Assembly (NCBI GenBank): GCA_012184525.1
Contig: WOFQ01000181.1
Coordinates: 1-13,218 of the forward strand
Length of the DNA stretch: 13,218 nt
Direction of reading: 5' to 3'
Source: Xenoacremonium recifei
Lineage: Eukaryota; Ascomycota; Sordariomycetes; Hypocreales; Nectriaceae
Positions 1 through 8,777 of this stretch are shown here, in pieces (within the stretch, counting starts at the first letter, position 1; each line of letters opens with the position of its first letter). The notes under the pieces are model-generated. The model saw only the letters and a program-made list of their open reading frames with translations, was not told the DNA's origin and did not search any database. The position numbers and the translations under genes are program-made.

Positions 1-388
1 CCTCCTTAGCTTTAGGATACTCGTTCTAGTCATCCAGCTAGTTGTCAATATACTCAGTTGGACCGTTACACCTGCACAGTTTATATATCAGCCAGATAGG
101 CCTATTAAAGTAATTAATAAGGAGATCTTTAGCTTATTTAGAGATATTTTAATTAAAATAAATCTTATAGCTATTATTATTTAGCAGCTTAAAAGCTTCT
201 TAATATATTATTTATATAAATAAGATCAGTATTATTAGATACTTTATATTAAAAAGTACTGCTATTTTCTTTATATATTTATATATAGTATTAAAAATAT
301 CCTATAAAAAGATCTTAATTAGATTTATAATATTATATATTTTATTAAAGTAAAGTTCTATTTTAATATATTAATACTTTATAAAGTA
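1..388. repeat. AT-rich, RIP-like relic of a repeat element
   Basis: From about position 100 to 388 the sequence is almost only A and T, dominated by TA, TTA and ATA words, with CpG essentially absent. Within a few bases of position 390 it switches to GC-rich DNA. In Pezizomycotina this is the usual look of a transposon copy worn down by repeat-induced point mutation (C to T, favouring CpA). The first 100 bases are less biased. No readable transposase or reverse transcriptase frame survives, so the element class cannot be named, and no terminal repeat is visible inside the window. An AT isochore or a centromere-like block is a less likely reading at this length. Confidence 0.6.
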
Positions 389-404
389 ATCGCGAAGGCG
401 CTGC

Positions 405-426
405 TGCCGCCTCCGGTTTGGCGGCA
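405..426. repeat. GC-rich inverted repeat at the isochore edge
   Basis: Perfect 7-bp arms (TGCCGCC at 405-411 and GGCGGCA at 420-426) flank an 8-base loop, just inside the GC-rich side of the boundary. It may be a chance hairpin or the end of an element. Nothing else supports a function. Confidence 0.3.
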
Positions 427-432
427 CTGCCC

Positions 433-457
433 GTCACGTGACCCTCCTCTATATAAG
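433..457 (+). promoter_or_regulatory. Promoter-like E-box palindrome plus TATA box
   Basis: A 10-bp palindrome GTCACGTGAC (433-442), the core site for bHLH-type factors, is followed by TATATAAG (450-457) and then by about 100 bases of CT-rich leader leading to an ATG at 562 in good context (CATCGCCATGTCC). This arrangement is typical of an expressed fungal gene. The frame opened by that ATG closes after 26 codons, so the promoter may now serve a dead gene or an untranslated RNA. Confidence 0.4.
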
Positions 458-561
458 ATGATCACCCCCTTCTCCTCTCGGGTCAATGTACCTTCGACCT
501 CTGTTCTCTCTCTCAAGCTTCCCTCTCCGTATCCACCACCTCATTTCCTCTCGGCATCGCC

Positions 562-1777
562 ATGTCCGAGCATTCGGCCGTTACTCCTTCCCTGTCCCGC
601 CATCATCCACCCGTTGCAACGCAATCATCTCAACAATGCTAGTTCTGATCATAACGATATTTGCGCTATCCGGCAAGCCTGATTGAGGAGCTGCAAACCA
701 AATGCAATCTGTGTCTTCTCGATGTTGTCTTTAACACTATTCCCCAGGTCTAATCTCTGTAAGCATGATTGTCTCTCGCCCGCGTCTCACGAATCTAACC
801 ATGCCGACAGCCTTGAAGCGTACCCTCCCTGGTTGAGCTCCCCCGACGCCATTGCCTCTCTTTCCCGCTCTTTCCCAGCCAGCAGCTTCTTGCGGCGATT
901 CATGGCTCTCGTGAGGCCTCCCACGGGCTTCCAGCCAATGACAGAAATGCCGCAATAGCTTATCATTGCCCCTCCAACAGCATGACGGAGGATGGTGCCA
1001 TCTAGGACTTATCTCCTGAAACACGCGCAGGTGGCTCTCGTCGCTTCCTGCGCCAATCTCCTCCCCGATTGGCTTCGAAAAGCGCACGGTTGGCGAAGGG
1101 TATGATCAGGAGCCGTTCGACCCGGTCTTGGCTGCCACTTCCCTGGTCAGGGGGCCAACACTGCCTCCGGCTCATGGAGTCATCATTGAGTACGACGGTC
1201 TGGTCTTCCAGGTCTCCTTGCTGTTCGCCGTGGCTCAGCTGCGCCAAGAGGTGGGGGCAGAGCATCGCCAACGTGGCATACAGGCGAGGACAGGGGGTGG
1301 GAGGCCAAAACAGGTTCGTGACCTGTTGGTGTTGCGTGCGTGTCAACGTCGGCTGCCTGAGGGTTGGGTTCATCAGTCGCTCATTCCGGCATCCTGAGCC
1401 GTCTAAGTCCTATGAGTGGTCCAGCAAGTTCGCGGCTACAGCGCCAAATAGGGGCTGGCGCACCGTTGAGCTCCGTCACGGTCAAATGGAAGAGCTGATG
1501 CTGCCGGGAACTTCTCATCCGAGGCCGAGGACATGCTGGAGACGACTCCTTCGTGCGTGAATGGTCCAACAACCTTCAACACCTGCCTCAACTGGCCATC
1601 GCTGAGGACTCTGCCTTGCCAATCGGTGACATCGGCCGCTGGATATCGAACGAGATGATGTCAGGTCGGTATCATCTGGCCAGCTCGTATGGCTCGGCAT
1701 TGAAGTCATCGGTGCAAAGGAGAAGAGCTTACGTCTCCCTCCTCGATCAGAGATGCCGTGGTCCCGAGAAGCGATGA
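562..1777 (+). pseudogene. Possible eroded plus-strand gene, frames broken
   Basis: No intact gene is seen here, but protein-like stretches on the plus strand keep changing frame. The ATG at 562 opens 26 codons up to a TAG. A second frame then reads plausible residues to about 677, and from 679 the first frame resumes (starting LIEELQTKCNLCLL) to a TAA at 751. A good intron-like segment lies at 759-810 (GTAAGC donor, CTAAC branch, ACAG acceptor), and downstream the frames do not join. Longer open stretches follow at about 1020-1394 and 1480-1777. I do not recognise the product. A multi-exon gene with introns I failed to place, or a non-coding transcript, are alternatives. The ORFs on the opposite strand look like shadows. 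Confidence 0.3.
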
Positions 1778-1844
1778 AGGACAGCCATAGGCAGCCGGAC
1801 TTAGTTATGACAGGCCGCGGCGGCTTCTGTAGCCTGGCTTCAAG

Positions 1845-1852
1845 CATATAAG
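1845..1852 (+). promoter_or_regulatory. TATA-like element of the Myb gene
   Basis: CATATAAG lies about 90 bases before the ATG at 1942, a plausible position for a fungal core promoter. A CT-rich leader with little purine bias follows. Weak evidence on its own. Confidence 0.3.
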
Positions 1853-1941
1853 CCCGACAGTGCCCGCCAATTCTCTGCTTGGCTGTGCTCTGCTCACAAA
1901 CCCCTTATCCCCTTGACTCATGACTTTTCGGCACTTCCAAT

Positions 1942-3623
1942 ATGGCCTCAATAGCCTCTGATAGCGAGCAGCAAAATTTGCAGCGTAGCTTCACCTCCCC
2001 TGACGCTGTCAGATGCCACGATGAGGCTTCCCCGAGCTCAAAAGGCTCTACAGACGGCGTCATCTATATCTCTGACGACGAAGAGTCTGATCTAGAAAAT
2101 GAAGATGACGTCGAGGATCATGTTCACGATAATTCGCAATCGTATTGCACAACACCTACGGCGGCCAGCGATGCAGACTATTTTGGTAAGACCTCGACAT
2201 AACGATCCTTCCAGGTATAGGACCTAACAGGCCTGATATAGAAAGTATAGGCACTAAACGCAGTGTAACTGAGTCGCATGCTACTATTCATACAAGTACC
2301 ATTCCCGTACCATCTCCAGCCCGCACGGGGGACGTCCGAATTCTATCCCATAAGTCATCTGTAGATTCCCCTACCGACCTTGAATCAAACCAGCGAGCTC
2401 CCCAATCGACAATGTGGCCGCCCACTAGAGACACAACGGCTGATGCAGATGTTGGCCGTGATGCATCGCCACTTGTGCTTGAAAGCCAGTCGTGTTCCAA
2501 TGCATCAGATGAGCAACAGCGTGTCACTAATATTGTTGCGGGCACCAGCAAGCCTAGGATGACGATTGATGACGCTCCCTCCGACGAAGAGTTTTATCAT
2601 TCACAAACTGACGCCGTGGCTCGTTCAGTGCACACACATAGTCCTCTTGCTGCTCACCGCGAGAGTATTGCTCAGTCGCCACTGCGCGATAGTGAGGTCT
2701 GCACGGGCGCCTCGACCGACGATGCTGGAGACCGTAGTTCATCACCGACAGTGAGGCCACCGCCTAGATCACGACAAGACCAAGGGGCCAGCTACGATCG
2801 CTCCTCAACCAGCGAGGCTGAGGCCGAGTTCTCGGTAACTGAGTCTGGGTCACTCCTCACAGCCGGAGCGTTCCCTCCGCACCAGGAGACGATATCCCGG
2901 CGTCGAAATCGTCGTGGAACGTCACGTACATACTCAACGATCCAAGATAAGATAAGCGGTGCAGACACTGAAAATTCTGACTGCGAGGATAGTCGCACTG
3001 CCCCAGAGCCCATGCATGATGAAGAGTATTGTCCGCCGCCAGAGGGTGAGGTTTATGATTCTACAGATGATTCTGAAGATGAAGAACAGCCTCGCCGCAA
3101 GCGTCAAAGAGTGTCCCGCTCCGCAGCCGCTTGGAGCTCTCACCAAAGACGATCGGCAAGTAGTGCTCGGACAATCGGAGGGCGCCCAACATCAGTGCAC
3201 CGCATTGAGAGTCCAACATCGTCACATGCACAACCGTTACCTGCCGAGTCTACCTCGTTTGCTCGGTTTGAAGAATGGGCCCTCAGAGGCGTTTCGCTGA
3301 AGCGCATAACCGAGAGCGACAAGACGACATTTCAATTGCAGTTTGAATGGACCCCTGACCTAAATCTCCCGCGTCATAACAAACCTACCCTATGTAATGA
3401 GAAAGGCAGAAGCCGATCTGAGACCTCGAAATCGGCTATAAGATCTTCTGGTAATAAGTGGACGAAGGAGGAGGAGGAGATAGTAGTCAGTATGAGACGA
3501 GGTCGCCGCTCTTGGGCAGAAATCCACGACGCCCTCCCCGATCGTTCCTTAGGCTCGATACAGGTTCGGTACTCAACGAAACTAAACAAGCAGATTGGCG
3601 AGGTTGGGCAACAGGCCAGTTAA
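1942..3623 (+). CDS. Myb/SANT-domain nuclear protein (two exons, 541 aa)
   Basis: Model: exons 1942-2185 and 2242-3623, joined in phase 1, giving 541 aa. The N-terminal two thirds are low-complexity, rich in Ser, Thr, Asp and Glu, with an acidic patch near residues 50-65 (YISDDEESDLENEDD). A basic cluster RRKRQRV at about 366-372 is a likely nuclear localisation signal. A conserved-looking segment FEEWALRGVSLKR at about 424-436 precedes one Myb/SANT repeat at about 485-532, with its two tryptophans at 488 and 506 and Tyr525 taking the third aromatic position. From memory, fungal genomes hold many poorly studied proteins with this segment plus a single C-terminal Myb repeat. Likely nuclear and DNA-binding; the target is unknown. 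The start is chosen for its context and because the splice joins long in-frame coding. It converges with the NLR gene, and no link to the cell-death genes is shown beyond proximity. Confidence 0.8.
2186..2241 (+). other. Intron of the Myb gene
   Basis: 56 nt, with GTAAGA donor, CTAAC branch site at 2224-2228 and acceptor ATAG at 2241. Removing it joins exon 1 (81 codons plus one base) to the long second frame. Without splicing the first frame ends at 2202. Confidence 0.8.
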
Positions 3624-4657
3624 ATAGCAACGAGACTTGAAAGACAGTACTTTGTATTCCTTTGCAACTCGGTCTGGTTTATACAGTTGGGTCCACGAGG
3701 CGAGCGCGTTGTTTATGAATCAGTCACGACATTCTAGAACTTCTTGTCCACGTACCTCTCAATATATTTTCCCCGCCTATACTTACAATCACAACAGCTT
3801 TCTCAATTAGAACCTTCCAGGCTACAAAACCACCCGCACGGTATAACATATAGCAAAGGTTCAGTATGCCCCGTTTGAAAAACAGTGGAATCAAGTGGCG
3901 ATGCTGAGCTTGAAGGGGAATCTGCCACAGATGCAGAATGCTCACGTTCCAGGATAAGCACTTCCGCATCGTTCTCGGGGTACAATCCAGTTCCGATATT
4001 CGACCAATTAAACAAATTCGATTAAATCGGGCATTAGACTAGCTAGATAGCAAGACTCAAGACAATGCTATCCCATCTCTTTCGCGCTTAGAATTAAGTT
4101 TATACATCAGTCTTTCAATAAGAAGAGCATATCTCTACACGAACCATCCGCATGCCACCAATGTGATCATCGATTCAACCCGCTAGGCTGTAACGCAAAA
4201 AATGTGCGAGCGGTCTCCAGCAAGACAGAGAAATTAACCAGCCGATGAGGATATCTTCCTCGTCCAACGTTCCGTTAAACAAAGTAGCTCACATCTACAA
4301 TTGCACAATGCTCTTCCTGTCTCTGGTTAGCCGATTGTTCTCAGAAAGGCACAGATCACGTGATTCTTGGCGCTGCAAGGTTCTCGATTGATCTAGAAGT
4401 TAACGGCTTGGTCTTTTCTAATATAAATTCTATTCAGCCCCTATAACCCTCCGAGATCAAAGTGAAAAGGAAATTAAAGAGAAGGAAATAATACTAGCTT
4501 TTTCCTATAGCACGTTCAAAGCTCCGTAATATAGTGCTGGCTTGCTGAAATAGGAACCAGTCGGTAGCCAGGCGTCCTGACATATATAACCAGGTCGCCA
4601 TTGAGAACCAAGAAAGGGCTGGTTATAATCAAAGAGGCAGCTCTGCATGCTCCTACT
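3624..4657. other. Intergenic region between convergent genes
   Basis: This holds the 3' flanks of the Myb gene and the NLR. I see no convincing gene. A 70-codon minus-strand stretch (3803-4015) reads as plausible protein but lacks a start and a continuation. Two minor signals: a palindrome ATCACGTGAT at 4355-4364, and an 8-bp inverted repeat ATAACCAG/CTGGTTAT (4586-4593 and 4619-4626) that could form a hairpin just past the NLR stop codon. Confidence 0.4.
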
Positions 4658-4987
4658 CTACGAGAACTTCATCACCAATACACGACCTGAACGACAGCCG
4701 ATAGCAACTGTTGATCCTACCAAAGCAGATTGCTCCGATCGATACTCCGGAGGCAACCAAAGCAACCCTTTGCCATCTTTCACAATCCATATGCCGTCGG
4801 TACTTATGCCATAATCAGAATGGCTGGCACCTCGTGAAATATTCTCTGTTGACTGAATATTGAAGGCAGGCTGTAGCTTCGGTAGGTCCAAGTTCAGGTA
4901 TCCGATCTCGGTAGAGAGACGGGAGTTAGGATTTGGATCGAATGCAAGGCGATATAATGGTCTCCCGATATTGAGTGTGTGTAGACA

Positions 4988-5239
4988 TGCGCCTGTGGTG
5001 GCATCCCAGATCTTGATAGTTTTATCGCCTGAGCCCGACGCGAGATGCTGCCCGTCTGCCGAGAAGACTACGGAATATACCGAGTGGCTATGGCCCTCAA
5101 GCGTCTGTAGGCATGTGCCCGTTGTAGCATCCCAGATCTTGATAGTGCGATCGTATGAGCCCGATACGAGACACTGCCTGTCTGCTGAGAAGATTACGGA
5201 ATGTACCCAGTAGCTATGGCCCTCAAGCGTCTGTAGGCA
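4988..5239 (-). repeat. Two near-identical 126-bp WD40 repeat units in tandem
   Basis: The units 5239-5114 and 5113-4988 each encode 42 residues with the GH and IWD marks and are highly similar at the DNA level: the 22 bases at 5095-5116 recur at 5221-5242. Fungal NWD genes commonly carry longer arrays of near-identical repeats that change quickly by unequal recombination. Here only two full repeats and a partial third remain. Confidence 0.8.
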
Positions 5240-5452
5240 TGCATTCCACTGCACTTCCATTCTTGGTTTCGATATTATCCAATCCGGCTCCTCCCTTTGG
5301 AAGAGCTGTCTGATGAGACTACATTCGGGACTGAATATAAGTGCTGATGAGTAGACCTGCAATGGAGCAATCTCGATCGGCCGTTTGTGGGAAAGAATGA
5401 AACGACGCGCGTCTTGAAGCAATATTATCAGTTGCTGCACGTCTACCCTTCT

Positions 5453-5499
5453 CTATAACATTGTTAGACTGCTGCTAGTATATTCCCTGATTAACTCAC
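5453..5499 (-). other. Intron of the NLR gene
   Basis: 47 nt on the minus strand, with GTGAGT donor (from 5499), CTAAC branch site and TATAG acceptor ending at 5453, phase 0. Removing it joins the linker to the WD40 exon without a frame change. Confidence 0.8.
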
Positions 5500-6993
5500 C
5501 GCTAAAGCCTCGAGCTTGTATATTGCGTTTACTCCTTCTGACATGCTGCGGAGAAGACTAAGAGATTCTAGCCAATATAGGTACTTCTGTTGAATGAATG
5601 TATAGATGCCGTCATCTCTGTCATTACTCATCCACTCTGTAGGCTTCGACTCATCGAGATGATCAACCCAGTAGACGCAAGAATATCGAATGGGACATAA
5701 TGGGTCAGGGTCAGGCGGCAAGACCTAATCGATGGGGAATCCTAGGGCGCTTAGGTTGTAGATATCGCGTCGAAGGGTTTCCGACAGAGCTTGTAACGAC
5801 CTTGAGAAGATATTGTGATGTTTGTTGGCAAGGCCAAAGGGTATAATATCATGGCTAGCCGTCTTCAACAAGAAGTCCTTTGCTGACTGATGTACAAAGT
5901 ACACTATATCTTGCCGCGGAGTGAGGAAAGAGCCGCAAGACTTGGTGAGATCTTGTAGATCAGTATAATCGAAGTCGTGAGGCGGTTGGAGGAGAGATCC
6001 CAACTCCCTCACGGTAACAGGGCGGTAGACAACCGAGGCAATGGCGAGGATCTGTTTGCAAAGGTCCGCATCCTCAGAGTATCGGATCTGTCGCATCATC
6101 CAATCATAGACACCGTCAAGTCCTGGGGGATAGGATCGAGGCTTAGTAAGTGTGTGGCGTTTCCGAACTGTCGGATCAGCAAGTTGTTGGCAAACTAACG
6201 CGACCCAGAAAAAAGTCCCGTGGGAATTCGATTTCAAGTACTCCTCGACAGCCTTCCGGGTGTCATCATCGTATTTCTTTGCATTTGCCAAAGATCGAAC
6301 CTTGTATCGAATGTAGGACTGTACTGCATCGGAAACAAGAGCCTCATTTAGCTCCAAGGATAATAGGATATTTCCTTGCCTATTGCCCAGCCCCTCATTA
6401 ACCTCTAGCGAGTTACGACTCGAGACAATCCACTTCGGACGATAGGAAGATGACGATTTGATGATAAATTCAAGAAGTTTTGGTCTGCCAACGTCGCATT
6501 CATCGAGAGCATCGATGACAATCGTCGTGTCCTTTACTCTCTCGTCCTGTAACATGGCCTCGAGAATTCTTGACAACGTTTCCCAAGGGTTCACCACGAG
6601 AAGCCTGTCTCCCTTGGAGTCGTACTCCCTCCTGATGTATTCGACGAGATTCTGGTACTGAGTAGCGAGAAACCAGACCAGGCCTCGCAGCACAGCCGTT
6701 GCATTGTTCAGTCGGGTCGAGGTGGCCTGGCAAAAGAAGTAGGACGGTTCGTTCGTATGGTCTCTCGATAACTCGTCGATGATACCACAGAGGAGCATCG
6801 TCTTGCCTTTACCAGGGTCGCCCTTGATCCAGAGCAGCCGGCTCTGCGGATCTTCACGCCATCGTCGAAATTCGCTGTTGTCGAGGATCCAACGGTATGA
6901 ATCTCTGAGCAGGCCGCCTTTCGTATTTCGAATGCGCTCCTTGTCATCGCGTGGGTCGGTGTCGAATAAATGGCGCATGCATTCGTTGTCAGG

Positions 6994-7044
6994 ACTGTTC
7001 AGCATGTAGTTGTTGTTCCCGACGTGGACCTTAGCATTGTCGGA
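6994..7044 (-). other. R0 amyloid motif of the NLR
   Basis: Codes for residues 20-36 of the NLR, core AKVHVGNNNY. It has the HET-s motif pattern of alternating hydrophobic residues followed by Gly-Asn (VxVGN), matching R1 and R2 of the two neighbouring HeLo proteins. In P. anserina NWD2 the equivalent motif also sits at the extreme N-terminus. Confidence 0.8.
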
Positions 7045-7101
7045 AAATGTCGAACACTGTATACAATTCGTATTGTCTGTGGCACGTTCGTTGATTGACA
7101 T

Positions 7102-7326
7102 TGTGTTAATGCCGTAGTGTTGTTTTAGTTGATGACAGCCTGCCTCAGCGGTGTGCAAAAGCAACAGATCAGGCTATAGCCACATGTTGGGCGCTTAAAT
7201 GGACCAGTGAGGTTCATTTCTCTGTCAGCCGCACCTCTTCTCACCGACATGAACTGGACGTCCGCATCGTCGGGCTCCTCCAAACCCGCTTTGTCTTCCG
7301 ACTAGACAACGAAAGACTTCGACGCC
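7102..7326. promoter_or_regulatory. Divergent promoter region shared by NLR and paralog A
   Basis: Only 225 bp separate the two start codons, so receptor and effector probably share regulatory DNA, which suits a co-expressed partner pair. CTATAGCC and GCTTAAATGG are the nearest A/T-rich core-promoter candidates; none is convincing. A short upstream ORF in frame with paralog A starts at 7249 and stops at 7303. It does not resemble the missing HET-S N-terminus. Confidence 0.5.
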
Positions 7327-8163
7327 ATGGATAAAAACGCGGGTATTTCGAGTCTATCAGACGACTGCTTTCACTGCTTCGACTATGTCCAACTAGGAGG
7401 CTCTCTAAGCTGCGACCCCGACCGCTATCAACTGAAACTCGATGCCACGAGGCTCCGGCTGGAGAGATGGAGCAAGGCAATCGCCGTCAACGACAAGTCG
7501 CACTTCGCCCCCGACGAGACCGTCGAGACAAATATGTCACATATCCAGGAGATTCTAACGGACATGAAATCGTGTTTCCAGTCCATAAAAAGGTCATCGC
7601 AGCGACGCAAGATCGACATACCATCAGGTTCGGGAGGACCATCATATGTTGTCAATACTCGATCGCTCGTTCGGGGATCGCACGGTCAACTAGAGATAAC
7701 TGTCCGCACGAGTCGGACGACAAATATATCGACAGAGGGGTGGATGTTGTCCCACGAAGAGGACTTCAATACGCTGGTGACACAGGTCACGAACCTCACC
7801 AATCAGTTGGAAGAGGCGTTTCCTTGCGAAGCCGCACGTTGCAAGCTCGTGCAGTTAGAAATTGAGGACGTAAGCGACGAGCGAAGCTTGTTGGTCATAC
7901 AGAACGCTGCCACCGGCACCGATAGCCTCTTGGCCGAGGCAACCGCTGAGAAACTCCAAGAAGTTGGGAGAAACTATGCGAAGGATGTCAAGAGCGGAGA
8001 AAAGGCGCGAGTGCGAGTCGGGAACGAGTGGACTACGGAGGCTCTAGCACAATCCACAGGCACTCCTGATCGGACGACCAACTTAGCGGATACCATCGCG
8101 GCCATGGGTAGCTCCGCAGTGCACATTGGGAACATGTACGGTGGCCGGAGCGTCTTTGATTGA
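7327..8163 (+). CDS. HET-s/HET-S-like HeLo protein, paralog A, altered N-terminus
   Basis: 278 aa, single exon, close to the 289 aa of Podospora HET-s. Residues 1 to about 222 align with the HeLo domain (CFDYVQLG near 17-24, RYQLKLDATRLRLERW at 33-48, LEIEDVSDERSLL about 178-190). The C-terminal prion domain has R1 at 224-241 (KARVRVGNEWTTEALA) and R2 at 260-274 (SSAVHIGNMYGG), with the motif glycines 36 residues apart as in HET-s, and it ends RSVFD, keeping an aromatic tail residue. In the family, amyloid templating of this domain makes the HeLo domain insert in membranes. Here the first helix is short and polar (MDKNAGISSLSDD) where paralog B has a hydrophobic Gly-rich segment, and the central part (about 95-135) is diverged. 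It may be prion-competent but non-toxic, like HET-s, or decaying. The start is the only ATG in frame after the stop at 7303. Divergent partner of the NLR. Confidence 0.88.
   Translation: MDKNAGISSLSDDCFHCFDYVQLGGSLSCDPDRYQLKLDATRLRLERWSKAIAVNDKSHFAPDETVETNMSHIQEILTDMKSCFQSIKRSSQRRKIDIPSGSGGPSYVVNTRSLVRGSHGQLEITVRTSRTTNISTEGWMLSHEEDFNTLVTQVTNLTNQLEEAFPCEAARCKLVQLEIEDVSDERSLLVIQNAATGTDSLLAEATAEKLQEVGRNYAKDVKSGEKARVRVGNEWTTEALAQSTGTPDRTTNLADTIAAMGSSAVHIGNMYGGRSVFD
7996..8148 (+). other. R1-R2 prion-forming domain of paralog A
   Basis: Two pseudo-repeats of the HET-s beta-solenoid motif, VRVGNEW (R1) and VHIGNMY (R2), separated by a flexible Thr/Asp/Ala-rich linker. Each repeat forms one turn of the solenoid in HET-s. 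Confidence 0.85.
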
Positions 8164-8777
8164 CGTTGCTGCTTTACCTCGGGAGTAGAATCGATGAACC
8201 AGAACAGTCAGTAACTATTTATGCTATGCCTCACGTTATGTGCCGTGCACCAGCCGTGACAGACAATGCCCAAATATGCCCGTGCGATCGATAAGACGCG
8301 TCGTGATGCATGGGGAATTATTCTTATGCACAGACATTTATCTCCGCCATAACAAAGTAATAAGCCTGTCAGGGAAGACTTGGCTCCCAAAGACAGTAAC
8401 AGCCCAGTTCCAACGACGACAACGTACCGATGGCAACTCTTAGTTGGCCTTCCATTTCAGAATGTAGCCACCATATATTTCCGAGTCCTAGATCGTCTTT
8501 GTTCCTACATGCGCACGTACACGAAGCCACTAATCCCAGAAACCTGTCCCTCCAAACGCGTTTCCAATCTGCACCCGCGACGAGAAAATTGCTGCTGACT
8601 GCGGGGAAGTCGCCGCCGAGGCCAATCACAACCTTGGTCCAAGGACCCCATTCATTAATATCTATGTACAATAAGATCTAGTATCGCTAACTATATCTTA
8701 CAAATTTACAATATTTCAGTTCCAGAACGTTCGAAGCAAAGAGACCTAGTTACGACTTGATGACCACAACACGTGTT
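8164..8777. other. Intergenic region between convergent HET-S paralogs
   Basis: Holds the two 3' flanks. I see no gene; the ORFs on both strands here are short, overlapping and without recognisable content. Confidence 0.5.

Larger units (their letters stand above)
4658..7101 (-). pseudogene. NWD2-type NLR: R0 amyloid motif, NACHT, WD40; one nonsense codon
   Basis: Model: exons 7101-5500 and 5452-4658, 798 codons in all, with an in-frame TAG at 5727-5725 (codon 459). Residues 22-34 hold a HET-s-type R0 motif (NAKVHVGNNNYML). The NACHT NTPase follows: P-loop GDPGKGKT at 93-100, Walker B IVIDALDEC at 193-201, then a winged-helix region ending FVHQSAKDFLL. After the TAG the same frame continues with typical NLR linker (PDPDPL, YSCVYWVDHL), a 47-nt intron, and two WD40 repeats (GH at 612 and 654, IWD about 29 residues after each). 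In this family the WD40 array senses a ligand, NACHT oligomerises, and R0 templates the HET-S prion domain. From memory, relatives usually have Gln at the stop position, so CAG to TAG fits a RIP-type CpA to TpA change. As read, a 458-aa R0-NACHT protein without repeats would be made; a sequencing error is possible. The ATG at 7101 is chosen because upstream in-frame codons lack an ATG. Confidence 0.88.

Noticed and set aside
737..1373. Minus-strand ORFs of 116 and 123 codons
   Set aside because: They overlap plus-strand stretches that read more like protein and show no recognisable domain.
3803..4015. Minus-strand stretch starting FNWSNIGTGLYPENDAEVL
   Set aside because: Plausible composition, but no ATG, a stop just upstream and no exon to join. 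Not enough to call a gene.
7102..7164. N-terminal extension of the NLR upstream of the ATG at 7101
   Set aside because: The frame is open for 21 codons but has no ATG, and R0 motifs sit near the true N-terminus in this family.
7249..7305. Upstream ATG in frame with paralog A as the missing N-terminus
   Set aside because: It ends at a TAG after 18 codons, is Ser-rich, and shows no HeLo first-helix pattern.
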